A stretch of DNA of 64,000 bases from Aculops lycopersici (lineage: Eukaryota > Arthropoda > Arachnida > Trombidiformes > Eriophyidae): positions 4,845,026 through 4,909,025 of the forward strand of contig WNKI01000001.1 of NCBI GenBank assembly GCA_015350385.1, written 5' to 3'. How positions within the stretch are numbered: position 1 is the first letter of the stretch; each line of letters opens with the position of its first letter. Below the pieces are notes generated by a model. The model was not told where the DNA came from and made no database searches. It saw only the letters and a program-made list of their open reading frames with translations. Of this stretch, positions 14,416 to 25,700 are shown one piece after another. A program made the translations under genes and the position numbers.

Positions 14416-16932
14416 ATCGCCAGTGTTGCTTTCGTTTCGTTTACGCTGGAATCCGATTAGATACCAATACAAAACAGAGCAAATTGCGCCGAGTTAATCC
14501 AGCAACAATGCCAAGGCGACTCTATTTTTTGCGGGCGCCGTGCACAAAAAATGTGCCCGATGACGTCGAGTTACGTGCTCCAATGTCATCACTTGCCGCC
14601 GCGCCTTAAAGTGGTCTAGTTTCTCAAATCGCTAAGCTCCTTCCCTCTTCAGTTGGGTGCAGTACTAATACGTTTATTCCACTGATGTCGCGCTTAATTT
14701 GTGGCAACCTTCTCCTGGTCTCCTTCAGCTTGGGAGCGCGGAGATTTTTGTAGAGATTATTGAAATTTTGTACCACTCGTCATCGTGGAGTCAAATTTGA
14801 GAGCGCAAAAATAGATTATTCCTGAGTATTCTCTTCTTTGCCTCAAATGAAAGCTCTAATTTATAAGGTGACAAGTTATGCAAATCCAAAGCCGAGCGTC
14901 TGAAGAAGTTAATCGCGTTGATTGTTGTCGCTGCTACTTTACCTGAAAGACTCTTTCTCTCTCTCTCTCTCTCGCTTCTACCCAAGAGATAATCTGTCAG
15001 CTGACTTTCACTCTTCCCTCAATCTGAGATTAGCAAGCGAGCGGACAAATAGAGAGAATCATAGGTAAAAAGAGCTGCAACAATCTGTTTTTTCTGTAAA
15101 TTAACCTGCGGACTAGTATAAGCTTCTCTGTCCCTATGTTTGTGTGTGTCTGGAGATTTGCGAGTTAATGATCCTAGCGAGCGCTTATTTTTTGAGTGGA
15201 AAGAAAGATGAAGTCCTGTTTTTTCCCTCTTTCAAATCCCAAGTTTGATTTCCCTGTTTACACAATAAGCTTCAATGCTAGTTGATTTGGATGAATAGGA
15301 AGAGACAGTTAACCTTCGAACTACCTGTGCGATTGTGGTGTCATTAGCAATCAAAAACTAGCTAATCGCACCACTACTAATTGGCTGATTCCAATACGAG
15401 CATGCAATTGAGATTTTCAAAAGCTTTAGCCGAATAGAGAGAGAGAGAGAGAGTCGACGTCTCGATAGGCAGAAGGCAAAACTTGAGGGAGATTAAAATG
15501 GTCACCTTTTTTCGGTTCTAGGGTCTAGAGAAAAAAGAAGCGCTTTTTTGCTAGCTGGCCCTTCGTTTGGTCGGATTAACGTGCTGCTGCCTCTTCCTGT
15601 CCGTCTCTTTTCCTCTCCCCCAACCACCAGTAGCAAAAGCTTAAAAAGCCAATCTAGCTCTGGCTTGGTTTTGGGTACATGGCATCGCTTCACACCGACG
15701 GGGACAGGAGTAAACCAGGTGAGGATTTAGAGAGAGAGAGAGAGAGCAACAGCGACAATTATGTTCAGAAACAAAATCATTTCATTCATCTGTTCATCTC
15801 TGTGTCGCGCAAGGAAACCTCCTTGGCACAAATTGAATTTACCTACAACGAGGATGATCCCAAGTTTTTCTTATTCGAGGGAGGATAAGTAGAGGTAGAA
15901 GTTGAAGGAGCAACAGGAGCAGGGGGATTTGCTAAGCTCTCTCATTGAATGGATCCATCTGCTCGCGTCGCTTTCTTTGGGGCCGCTTCAGTGGTCCATT
16001 CAACTCGGCGGCCGTTTAGTGGCCAGCGCTAAGCTCTTACCTGAACCAAAGGCGGAGTCGCTATAGTCCTCCTGTTGCTCCTCGCTCAAACCAAACCGAG
16101 CCGAGCCGAACAAAACTGAGGAGCCACCATTTTGCCTGTTTGTTGCGAAACATCCGCCAGTTTAATAATGGGGACTACCAGTTGCTTTTTGGGTCTATCT
16201 CTTTCTCGTGCGCGGCAACCAGAAAATGGAGCCAGATTTGCCAGGCGCGAACCGGGATCAAGTAAATCCGAGAGGGGAGCAGGGAGCGGCAGTGGCAATG
16301 TTAGAAGCAACAGCAGCAAAACTGGGCAAAAGGGCAGACCAGAAAAGTTCAGTGGCACACAATTTGGAGGAAGGGATCTATATAATCCGGGATTAGCTTG
16401 ATCCTTTCTGGGGATTTAGGTGCCCGAATCTGAGTTTGGTTTCGTTTGGTTTCGTTTCCTAGTCGGTAGCTCGTTATAGCGGCACCCTGGTTTCTCTTAG
16501 TCAAGTCTGCTCCATTGGGAGCTTGCGTCTGGCTTTCTCGGCGCTGGGTGCCGCGAGATTCTAATATTTAAATCATGACTGAGAGTCGCGTTGGTAACCA
16601 GGCTACCGGTTGCGCAGTTGCCGCTTGTTGCTGCTCCAGTTTGCATGAATGTCCAAATGGACCCAACGAGGACCATCTCAAATCATCATCACCAAACGCG
16701 GCAATAGGAGCAAACTTTCCGTTCTCGTTCTCGTTTACCTTCATCTCAATGTGGTTGCAACGCTCAGAGCACAGCGACCACATTTCTAGGTTTCGCACCA
16801 CCACCACCGATCGGTGGCGCTGAATGATATATCAAATCGATTGTGTTATAATCTCGGCGAGTGGAACAACAGACAGCCAAAGTTGGACTGACGGACGGGC
16901 GACTGTTGGTCCGTTGTCGCCGCGGCCAACGC

Positions 16933-16961
16933 CATTGTGGCCACGAGACTTGGCCACAATG
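16933..16961. other. Perfect 11-bp hairpin
   Basis: The arms 16933-16943 and 16951-16961 are exact reverse complements around a 7-base loop (CGAGACT). Confidence 0.85.
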
Positions 16962-19900
16962 AGGGGAAATTGGAGCGGCGCACGAGCCACCAACATCATC
17001 GACAAATGCACCCGCCGACCACCGATTGATTCATTCATGGGTCTTTGAGTTAAAAAGTGCACAACTTCTCTGGTTCAAGATCGACTTCCGCTGGCGCAGC
17101 GCGCAAACAACAGCGACACTTTTGGTTGCTTTTTTCTCAGATTTCTCTCCCCACTTCTTGCTGGTTAAGTTCAAGGCTAGGAAAACTTTGAGTTGTAGGC
17201 GAGCAAAGTTATAGAAACAGAAGAGACTGCTGCGCTTATTTCGAGGAGAAGCAAAGGCAATCAGCTTTTGGCCCTATAAGTTTGTGCGGCATGCAGCTCA
17301 CCATTGCCAACCAAAACCAACTAAAACTAATTGCGCCCTCTTGTGGTTCGACTTTTCTCGCATCGCTCGGCGCTTACCTGGAACTCGACTGCTCTTTTCT
17401 AGTGCTCTCTTTCTCCCGTCGGCATTTGTTTACATGACACTAAAAGAGAGGGAGAGAGAGAGTGAGACGTCCACTGGTTTTATTTTTGTGCCTATGTCAA
17501 TCAACTTGAGCCGCCGATGATGCCGCCGATGATGCCGCCGCTGACAAATATGCAAAAAGAAGCCGGCCCCTCGGCGAGGGGAAGCGCATGAGCTTGCGTA
17601 ACAAACAGCCAGGTGGACAGGCAAGCAAACAAACAGGCAAACAAATAACAAGCGACTTGTTTCGTTCTCTCATTTTCTCGCGGACACAAAGTCGCAACCT
17701 GCAACCCACGAGCCAAACTAACAGGTGAGCGCGGGACAAGAACGAAGCTCATCTCAAATATCGAATGGCAGTATCAAAAGAGACCTCGAGCAGCATGGTT
17801 TCTGCGCGACCAGTTATCCCTGCAAGTAAACTGAGCCCGAAGCCTTTTTAATCGGATTTCCCCTGTCATGTAACACCATGCAAACTTGCTAGTGCTCATG
17901 CTGAATTGCATGCACCTTTAGTGCAGTCAATCCACTCAACTCAACTCAACTCAACTCCACGAAACTCCAATCATCGTCGTGGTCGTCGCGGTTGCCTTTG
18001 CCGCCGAGGGCGAGAGACAGTGATAATCCCAGCGTTTTGGGGGATACCAATGACAGTGGCACCAATCTGCGGCTACGATGCGCTCTCTGCATTGATTCTC
18101 TTGCGAAGCCAAACAAACCGGCATCGGGAGGCACAGGTAGCAACTTGTTGTTGAGAGAGTGTGGAGGGGTGGGGAGAGGCAGAGATATGCGCGCTTAGCG
18201 AGAAAAGGTAAAGAGACAAACTCAATCTAGAGGGAAAAAGGTCTCCGGGTTGGATGGTGAACCAAACTCTGTCGGCATTCGCTTTCCCGCCGTCGGTGAT
18301 TATCCGACAGGTATTTTATTTAGTCTGTTGCTCACTTTTTTCCTTCTCTTTCTCTCTTTTTCTCGCGCTCCATACCCAAATGTGTGACAGGTGACATATT
18401 TGTGACGTGTCCTCCTGTCGCATTGTCGTCGTCGTCATCGTCGTTTTCTTCGTAAGAGATGACTGTGTGATTCAATTGCGCAATAATTTGCCGAGCAGCC
18501 CGTTGCCGAGTGTAGAGAGTCGGAGGCTCAGGTAGACAACCACCTGCTTGCTTCTCGGCTCACGACGACTGCGACAAAAGTGAATGTGACGATGCCTGCT
18601 GATAACTGGAAACAAGCGGAGAAATAAACCAAGGCTCAGCTCATCAGAATCTCAACCTCTCTCAGGGTTCCTTCTCGTTCTCGAATTGTGTGCCAACAAA
18701 CTCTAATGCTCACTGCAACCGCAAGCAGGTAAGCGGCCAACAACTTGTTGTTGCTGCTTCCAATAGACTTGCGGTGAGCTCATTATTTGCTCTACGATGA
18801 CTATTGAGCCTCTTGATTAGTTTACTGGCGATCAAAACAACCATGATAGAGGAGAGGGGGAAGCGAGCAAGTTAATGAAGGAGGCGCACTATTGTGTGGC
18901 TCATTAATACAATTAAACAATCCTATAATCCTCTTAATTTATAAGCTCAAAACAAGTTTTTTCTTCGTCGTTTTTTCCTCTTGCAATCTTCGAATGCAAA
19001 GCCAAACGCTATAATACTAAGCTTCACCTCCCCAACTTCACCTCCCAGCTCATTTCAACCTAAAGTCAGAAGGTAAACTAGTCGAATTTTGGGAAGACGG
19101 GTAGATGAGAGAAGTATTTAATTTACTCCAACTATCATCACATGGCCGCCTGCGTTGCTCCATCCATTCAACATGTAGCCAATATCTGGACTCCGTGAGT
19201 ATAAATCCGTGAATTTGACACTAACTTATAAATCTCTTGCTCTCATATACCAAAACTAAGCAGTGCACAGGCGAAAGAAACTCAGGTATGTTTCCACGCA
19301 AAGGAATGGGAAGAAAAACTCCAAAGAGCAAATGCCGCCGCCGGGAACTTTGCACAATTTAATTTGATTGGCACGAGCCACGAGTGGCGAATCAAATCAA
19401 ATCAAATCAAATCAACTTGAATCGAATTGAATCGAATCAAAGATTTCTCCAACTCTCAAAAGGATGATTGTGATATAAGGTTGAGGAGGCGAGTGTTCAG
19501 TTCAATTTGTGTAAAGTGAGCGCGCCAACTTTTTTGGGCTGGCAAGTCTCTTTGAAATCTTTGTTATGAATAGCAAACTAGGAGAAACGCCGACAAGTAT
19601 CAATGTCGCGCCTGGGACAAGTCTCTTCGGTTAGACTAGCCAAAGATTTTGGTCTGAGCCAAGAGGAGAGTACAAGAATTTTGCGCCAACCTGATGATTG
19701 ACAGTCCGATTGTTTGTGATGAGTTGGCATCGAATTGCATGACATTCAATTTGTACGCTAAATACACTACTGGTCACTCCCTCACCTGAGCAACAACTTG
19801 AAACTCACTCCTGGGCGCCACCATTTCTTACTCACTAGCTCAAGTAACTGGAGACGAGAGCTTGTTTGTTGTCACTACGAATGGATTCAAAATATTGCCA

Positions 19901-20291
19901 AAATTAGTTGGGGTCAATAGTGAATTCAAGGTGCAGATGAATAGAAAACTCGATACGCAATACGGTCAAATGATTGACACGTGATCTTTAATGTTAGCGC
20001 TCGGCCCTAGATTGCCACTGTAAATTGTCTGGCGCGAGGTTCAACCAACAAGTAGTTGAATAATAAACAAATATTTTCTCAAAGGTGTGATGTTTTATTT
20101 AACCCAATTCTTGCTCTTGATTTTCCAATTTTGTCACCTTAAAGTTTCAATAACCAAGAGGATGTAAACAAATAACAGAGAGTTACGATATCCTGTGTCA
20201 ATTGTAAGTTATTCTAATGACACAAAACTTTGCAAAGATTTCTCGCTCATCAAACTCTCGATGACTCGACGAGTGAATCTATAGGGAGCAG

Positions 20292-20342
20292 GTTGTTGTT
20301 GTTGTTGTTGTTGTTGTTGTCGTCGTCGTTGTCGTTGTCGTT
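20292..20342. repeat. (GTT)n/(GTC)n compound microsatellite
   Basis: About nine GTT/TTG units pass into mixed GTC and GTT units. Confidence 0.9.
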
Positions 20343-20539
20343 CTAGATAAATCGTTAACCTGAGTTCGAGACATTTTCACACCATTTCAACGCCTTGCCT
20401 CGAGTGCAGCGTATTTCGGCACTAAATAGATTGGCCCATTGATTGGCCGCATATATTACAAATAGCGCCGCTTCGCTCGTGTTGCAAACTCTCTCTTCGT
20501 TTGTTGACTTTTGCCGACAAAATTTATTAGATTACTATG

Positions 20540-20575
20540 GCAAACCCACGGCGGCCACCGCCACCGTGGGTTTGC
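20540..20575. other. 15-bp inverted repeat with one mismatch
   Basis: The left arm 20540-20554 and right arm 20561-20575 pair with a single C/A mismatch. The outer 12 bp are perfect and the loop is CCACCG. It is GC-rich and would form a stable hairpin. Confidence 0.85.
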
Positions 20576-21146
20576 ATTGTGTGTGGGCGTGAATGAGCCA
20601 GCCGACGATTCATCCAATTCTCAACACTTGGCCCACCATGGAACTCGACGCCAATTTGTCTGGACTCCTCTGCCGCCACTACCGTCGCTTCTTATGGGCC
20701 TATCGATGATGGCAGCAACATCGCCTGAAATCTTCTGGAGTCGGTGGTGATAGAGGACAAGAGTAGCAACAATGTTATTCCAACGAGGCAGGTAAGGTTC
20801 ACCAGCAGTCTGTGTGCTTGCCTCTGTTAGAGGGTAATAAATCTTCACCTGAAATTGTCACCAAATTTCGTTGCAATAACCTAACCTGAGAGAGAGCTCC
20901 ACTAAAGAGTCTTGTTTGTCCGGGCCACTGAATTCCTCTACAACGTCCAGTGACACATGACAGATAACCAATAGCAACCACTACCACTGGCATCTAACCA
21001 CCTAACCAGAGGGTCGATGCAAACTCAGGTAGCGGCGATGGTGTGGCAACGGTGGAGTAATTTGTCGCCATTAGAGCTCCTCGAAGTTCAATGGGCTGGT
21101 GGAGTATTAGTGGTAGTTGTACACATTACATGTACATGTTTATAAG

Positions 21147-21174
21147 TATAAATATAAATATAAATATAAATATA
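21147..21174. repeat. (ATAAAT)n-type AT-rich repeat
   Basis: Four tandem hexamer units of the TAAATA type. Confidence 0.85.
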
Positions 21175-22756
21175 CTACCAGTTCGGTGGCACCATTCAAG
21201 TCGTCCGTTACTCGCGACCGAATCCTCAGTTTACCTGGGCAACATTTAAACGGCCACTAATTTGGGTGGGCGCGAGTCAGAAACTTGGGGGCAAGCAAAT
21301 TGGGTGGGTGAGAGAGTTATTTTATACACGCAACAGTGTTTCTCTCTGTCGCACGAGTTATGCAAATTGAGGCATTTCCTCACCTTTCTCACCACTAAAC
21401 AATCTTCTATCAGGTCACTTTATATTGAAATATATCTCTTTGGTGTACATTTTAACACCATAACCAATGAAATGAGAGTGATGATTGAGTCCGGGCTTCA
21501 AATGACTTGTTACCTCACGGGATCGAGTCATTGAGTCACTCAAACTTGGTCTAGGGAACATTGAATCATGGAAAATCTCCGGTCAGCCTAGAGCGAGTTA
21601 CCCTGTCAGTTTAGCTGGGACTCGTTGCGCCGCGTTGCGGCGAGAGTTGCAGAGAGTGCCCTGAGAAGCTGCTCGCCGAACAATCAATCAATAGCCAACC
21701 TTCAAATTAGATCAAGTTTCTAACAGAACTGTACGCCGACTGGGACTGGGAACGAGATACCCGAAAGAAAGTACAATGCTCGGTGTTGCATCACTCGCCC
21801 CCGTTGAATCACACACTCAAATGCAACAAAATTGTATTCAATTATCACTCCAAGTCAAAGGTACAAATGTGGTCAAAAGTCGCCCTTGTACACTACTGGC
21901 ATATACTGTGCCTTGAATTTCTCACATTCCTCTCGCCCAGAGACCACCAATAATGGACTCCATTCATTGTAAAAAATAGAAGTAATAAAAGGAATTCACT
22001 AAAACTACTACCACTATTACTAACATTGCGAGGTGTGTTTGCTCAACTTGAACCTCGCCACAGGTAAAGTTAACATTCAGACTTCGACTTGTTGCGGTCG
22101 ACTTTCTTCCATGGTTTTACTTGAATACAAAAATTGAAAAGTTACCCAGAACTTGTTGACCGCAAGATGATATATGGATGCTATCAGAGGTAGCATCTGT
22201 ACACCAAAAGGCAAGTAGGATTTTGTGCTAAACGATTGTTGCAAAACTTTTGCTCCATATTCCAACTTGATTTCTCAAGCTGCTCTTGTACAACAAACCA
22301 TTTGCCACACACGAATCCTTCGGAAACAAGTGGAAACACAAGGCCGTTAAAACGCTCGTCTCGCTGTCCATATGCGATTGATTTTGAAAACTTCTTTGGT
22401 AGTCGCTTCTACGATGTGCATCTACTCACTCGAAATAAAAAATGAGCAACAACATGTATTTAGAGTGTAGTAGCACAAATAATGAACTCGATGATTGAGT
22501 GACGAGCTCGAGTTGGGAGAAAAGTGATGCACTCGGTGCGCCATTTTGCTGGTTGTCGTCAATCAAGGATCGTGTAAAACTTCTTCTTGCACTTGACTTG
22601 GTGCATTCTAATTACATCTCTCCAGTGCCATCTTGACATTGTTGCATTTGTCGCGACTCGCAACAACAATTGTCTTGATCAGCTAGACAAGTTTGATTAT
22701 ATATTTGCTTGCTCTTCTCAGAGTTATACTTTTTTTATTTATACAAAAGGAGGATT

Positions 22757-22764
22757 TATAAAAG
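22757..22764 (+). promoter_or_regulatory. Candidate TATA box of the first UGT gene
   Basis: TATAAAAG lies 98 bp before the ATG at 22855, leaving room for a short 5' UTR. This is inferred from position and sequence only. Confidence 0.45.
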
Positions 22765-22854
22765 TTTTAGTTATCACACCAATATTTTTTATTAATCAAC
22801 TCTTTCATCTATTTATATATATCCTCACCAACTTCATCAAACACCACAATAATC

Positions 22855-24402
22855 ATGTCAAGCTCACAACAACCGAAAACTGTCTTATTCTTTCCCCTCA
22901 ACTCGCCGGGTCACATCAACTCCTCGGTGGCCATCGCCGACCGACTCAAAACCGAGTATGGACTCCGAACCGTTTTCCTCCTGATTGGTCCCATGATTGG
23001 CGATGTCATTCAAAAGCGAGGACACGAGCTCATCATTGTCGAAGAGAAGAATGTCTACGAGGATTATGAGATTGATTATAGCCAAGACAGTTGGTCAGAG
23101 GAAGTTGACGAGGAGGAGGCGCAACAAAAGGGGCTAGTGAAGAGACGATTTCCTGGTGTGCTCAAGCTACCTCAATTAATTAGCCGCTGCTCGGGATCCA
23201 TTGGAGCCGATCCGATGGAAGTGTTCAAGCGGACGGCGCAAAAATTTGGCCAGATGATGATTGGCGAGTTGGAGGATAATTATGACAAATGCGAGGAGGA
23301 AATTCTGAAGCTAAAGCCGGATTTAATTATATTGGACACATTCTTTCTACCCCCTTGCGTATTGAAAAACAAATCGGTTCCCTGGGTCAAGTTGTTCTCG
23401 GCAAATCCAATTAGGTTTCCAAAGTCAAAGCTTCCAGGTGGCGAGCTTCCGCCGGCAACCTGTGGATTCAAGCTCTACACGAAGGAGGAGCGCGAGCGAA
23501 TGAGAGCTGAGGAACCTGAAAAGTGGGAGTCAATTATTTCTACCTGGAGGGTGGCTCGCGAGCAAATAGAAGAGGGGATGAGCAAGTTTAGCGCTCCAAT
23601 AGGCGAGTTTATGAGAAGGCATGGAGTTGAGCCTCCGCCACCGGGAAGTATGGGACATGATTCGGAATTTTTAAACCTTTACCTGTATCCAAAAGAGTTG
23701 GACTACGATCAAGAAGACGACTTGTTTGAGTATCCAAAGATGTACTTCAGATGTGACTCGCTGATGCAAGCGCCCACTAAAAATGACGAGCAACTCGAGT
23801 ATTGGTCGGAGAAATTGAACGCAGCAATGAAGGGCAAAGAGGCAATGGTATACTTCTCTCTTGGTTCAATTGCAAGTGGCAATGTCAACTTGATGCAAAG
23901 ATACCTGAACATTCTGAGGAAGGACACGAAGCGATTGTATGTGATTAGCAAGGGGGTTAATGGGGACAAGTTTGAGCTGGACTCGAGCAACATGATTGGC
24001 GGCAACTACATTCCACAAACCTTTTTCTTGGAACGAGCAAACTTGGCCATAGTTCATGGTGGCAACAATAGTATTACCGAGTGCATGTACTACGGAGTAC
24101 CGGCCATAGTTTTACCCATTTTTGCCGATCAATCTGACAATGCTCAGCGCGTCGAGGACCTAGGTCTCGGTAAGAGATTGTCGATTCGGGACTGCACCGA
24201 ACAGGAGCTTAAATCGGCCATTGATGAGATTTTACTCGACGATAGGATGATTGAAAAGGTAAAGTCTATTGGTCGAAATATGAGATCTCGCGATGAAACA
24301 AAGAAGGTTTCGATAATCTTGAAGAAGCTACTAGAGGACGGACACTTGGAACCCGAATTTGTTGAGCAGTGGCGATACAAGGAGATTAAAGTTGAGCAAT
24401 AA
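22855..24402 (+). CDS. UDP-glycosyltransferase, bacterial-type (copy 1)
   Basis: A complete 515-residue single-exon ORF. It should transfer a sugar from a UDP-sugar to small lipophilic acceptors. The N-terminal Rossmann half begins with a short hydrophobic strand followed by SPGHIN, whose His fits the GT1 catalytic base (about residue 20). The C-terminal donor-binding signature HGGNNS...ECMYYGVP...FADQ...NA sits near residues 400-430. There is no signal peptide and no C-terminal transmembrane segment or dilysine tail, unlike typical animal UGTs, so the protein is probably cytosolic. This layout matches mite UGTs thought to derive from bacteria. An acidic stretch follows the N-terminal domain core (about residues 70-87). 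It is the first member of a head-to-tail array whose other intact members start at 25701 and 27618. The start is the first Met, directly before the conserved KTVLFF strand. Family call is secure; acceptor substrate is unknown. Confidence 0.93.
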   Translation: MSSSQQPKTVLFFPLNSPGHINSSVAIADRLKTEYGLRTVFLLIGPMIGDVIQKRGHELIIVEEKNVYEDYEIDYSQDSWSEEVDEEEAQQKGLVKRRFPGVLKLPQLISRCSGSIGADPMEVFKRTAQKFGQMMIGELEDNYDKCEEEILKLKPDLIILDTFFLPPCVLKNKSVPWVKLFSANPIRFPKSKLPGGELPPATCGFKLYTKEERERMRAEEPEKWESIISTWRVAREQIEEGMSKFSAPIGEFMRRHGVEPPPPGSMGHDSEFLNLYLYPKELDYDQEDDLFEYPKMYFRCDSLMQAPTKNDEQLEYWSEKLNAAMKGKEAMVYFSLGSIASGNVNLMQRYLNILRKDTKRLYVISKGVNGDKFELDSSNMIGGNYIPQTFFLERANLAIVHGGNNSITECMYYGVPAIVLPIFADQSDNAQRVEDLGLGKRLSIRDCTEQELKSAIDEILLDDRMIEKVKSIGRNMRSRDETKKVSIILKKLLEDGHLEPEFVEQWRYKEIKVEQ

Positions 24403-24715
24403 TATTTTATGTAGCGATGCAAATTTCGAGTAACAAATTGCATTTGTTTTAGAAGATCCATTTTATTACCCAAGCAAAAATTCAAGATACATATTTTAGT
24501 TGAACTAGTGGAGATGAGATGATTGATAACGACTCGATACACGGTTCAATGGAGCCAACGAGCCTAATTGCTTTCGTTGTGTTATAGTAGCAGAGTTTAG
24601 CTAGCAACTTTAATGTAGTCTAATTTGTTTGGTTGATTAGTTCATCAAATTTATAAATAAATAGGTAAAAATTACCAAAACAATTCCAACTAATACACCT
24701 GAACATTTTAACTAG

Positions 24716-25280
24716 TTGGTGGCGCCGATCAACTTAAACTCGACTGTGATTTTGATTGCATCTTCAATGTGGTCGGTCCGACGATTGTTAACTCGATCGG
24801 GGATCACGGACACAAACTTATCACAATTGAGGAGAACACCATATATGAGAATCATGAGATAGATCCAAACGAAGAGAGTTGGCCCGATAGAATCAACGAC
24901 GAGGGGGTCAAATTCAAGGGTTGAAGAAGAGACAATGTCCAGGCGCAAACAGATGGTCGCAACTTGATGCTAGATACTCGCAATCGTTCCGCCAGGATCC
25001 CGTTAAGAGTTATATCGCTGGTGATGCCACACCAGTCTACAACTATTTAGAGACAGCCACGATAAAATGATTGCTGAAATTATTGATAAAATTAATCAGC
25101 TAAACGAGGCGCTCGATGAAATTTTATTCGATCAAATGATTATCAAGAGTCAAGGGAGTTGGAAAGAGAATGCGAGCCAGAGAAGGTCGCAAAAGGCTCT
25201 CCATGATGCTGAAGAAACTGATAGACGACAAACACTTGGACCGGAAGTTTACTGGGGAGTGGCGCGAGAGAGACATTTAG
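24716..25280 (+). pseudogene. Decayed UGT copy with large internal deletion
   Basis: The first part reads in one frame as a UGT N-terminal region (GADQLKLD, then DHGHKLITIEE, then YENHEIDPNEESWP), close to the gene at 25701. It hits a stop after KFKG. One missing T compared with the intact copies restores the frame (LKKRQCPGANRW), which runs to another stop at about 25066. The sequence then jumps to the C-terminal end of the family (ALDEILFD, then after another frame change KRMRARE, MMLKKLIDD) and terminates at 25280. The roughly 280 central codons, including the donor-binding signature, are absent. The initial Met and first strand are also missing. It sits between two intact copies, which fits decay of a tandem duplicate. 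It cannot encode an active enzyme. Confidence 0.9.
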
Positions 25281-25437
25281 GTGGGAGGAAAAAATGAGAC
25301 TAACAATAGTATCGAGAATTAATGTGAAAAAGCAGATCATCATCTTCATCATCATTGCTCTCAATAACTCATCAACCAATAAGTTAACATATTGGCGCAC
25401 CTCGATATCTAGCCAAGCTCATCGAATAGAGAGATAC

Positions 25438-25447
25438 GTATATAAAT
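25438..25447 (+). promoter_or_regulatory. Candidate TATA element upstream of second UGT
   Basis: TATATAAATA lies about 260 bp upstream of the ATG at 25701. The spacing would imply a longer 5' UTR or a 5' intron, so the assignment is weak. Confidence 0.25.
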
Positions 25448-25700
25448 ATACTTGCACGTAGATTCCTACACTCTATTCCATCAGATCAAATGTCCCGAGT
25501 TTGGTGCACTACCAATCACTGACCAAATGACGATTGAGAACTTGTTGTTTCTGGTTTTGCCTTGCACATTCTCGTTGTACAGACAAGAGCAACAACTAGT
25601 TGATTGCTCCCAAGAGATGGTTTCAATGAAGTGATATCTTTATCGTTATATCTAAACACACAGACAAACAAGAATTTGAGCAACAATCAAGGCCAACAAT

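Larger units (their letters stand above)
11737..22066. promoter_or_regulatory. Block rich in CAGGTA/TACCTG hexamers
   Basis: By eye I find 19 copies of CAGGTA in either orientation, for example at 11737, 12150, 12513, 13226, 13479, 14324, 14940, 15322, 16038, 17375, 18134, 18308, 18529, 18726, 19283, 20789, 21026, 21232 and 22061. A random hexamer counted on both strands would appear about five times in 10.3 kb. The motif resembles the Snail/ZEB E-box, the Zelda site (CAGGTAG) and a splice donor. Mixed orientation argues against all copies being exon ends of one transcript. Regulatory function is inference. Confidence 0.4.
1..22800. other. Long region with no convincing protein-coding gene
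   Basis: No open frame in this stretch shows a recognisable domain. The short frames are biased by simple repeats (Leu, Val, Cys, Arg or Ser runs) and overlap one another on both strands. I saw no tRNA B-box, snRNA or histone stem-loop by eye. It holds many (GA)n tracts, trinucleotide microsatellites, several perfect hairpins and a dense set of CAGGTA/TACCTG hexamers. Two undetermined bases (n) lie at positions 9 and 17. It could be cis-regulatory DNA, a long intron, or 5' UTR exons of a gene outside the window; the sequence alone does not decide this. Confidence 0.7.

Noticed and set aside
11737..22066. CAGGTA/CAGGTAA sites as splice donors of a many-exon gene
   Set aside because: About half are on the opposite strand, and no coding exon precedes them.
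22587..23069. 160-codon frame overlapping the start of the first UGT
   Set aside because: It is out of frame with the conserved UGT protein; its second half is a shadow of that gene.
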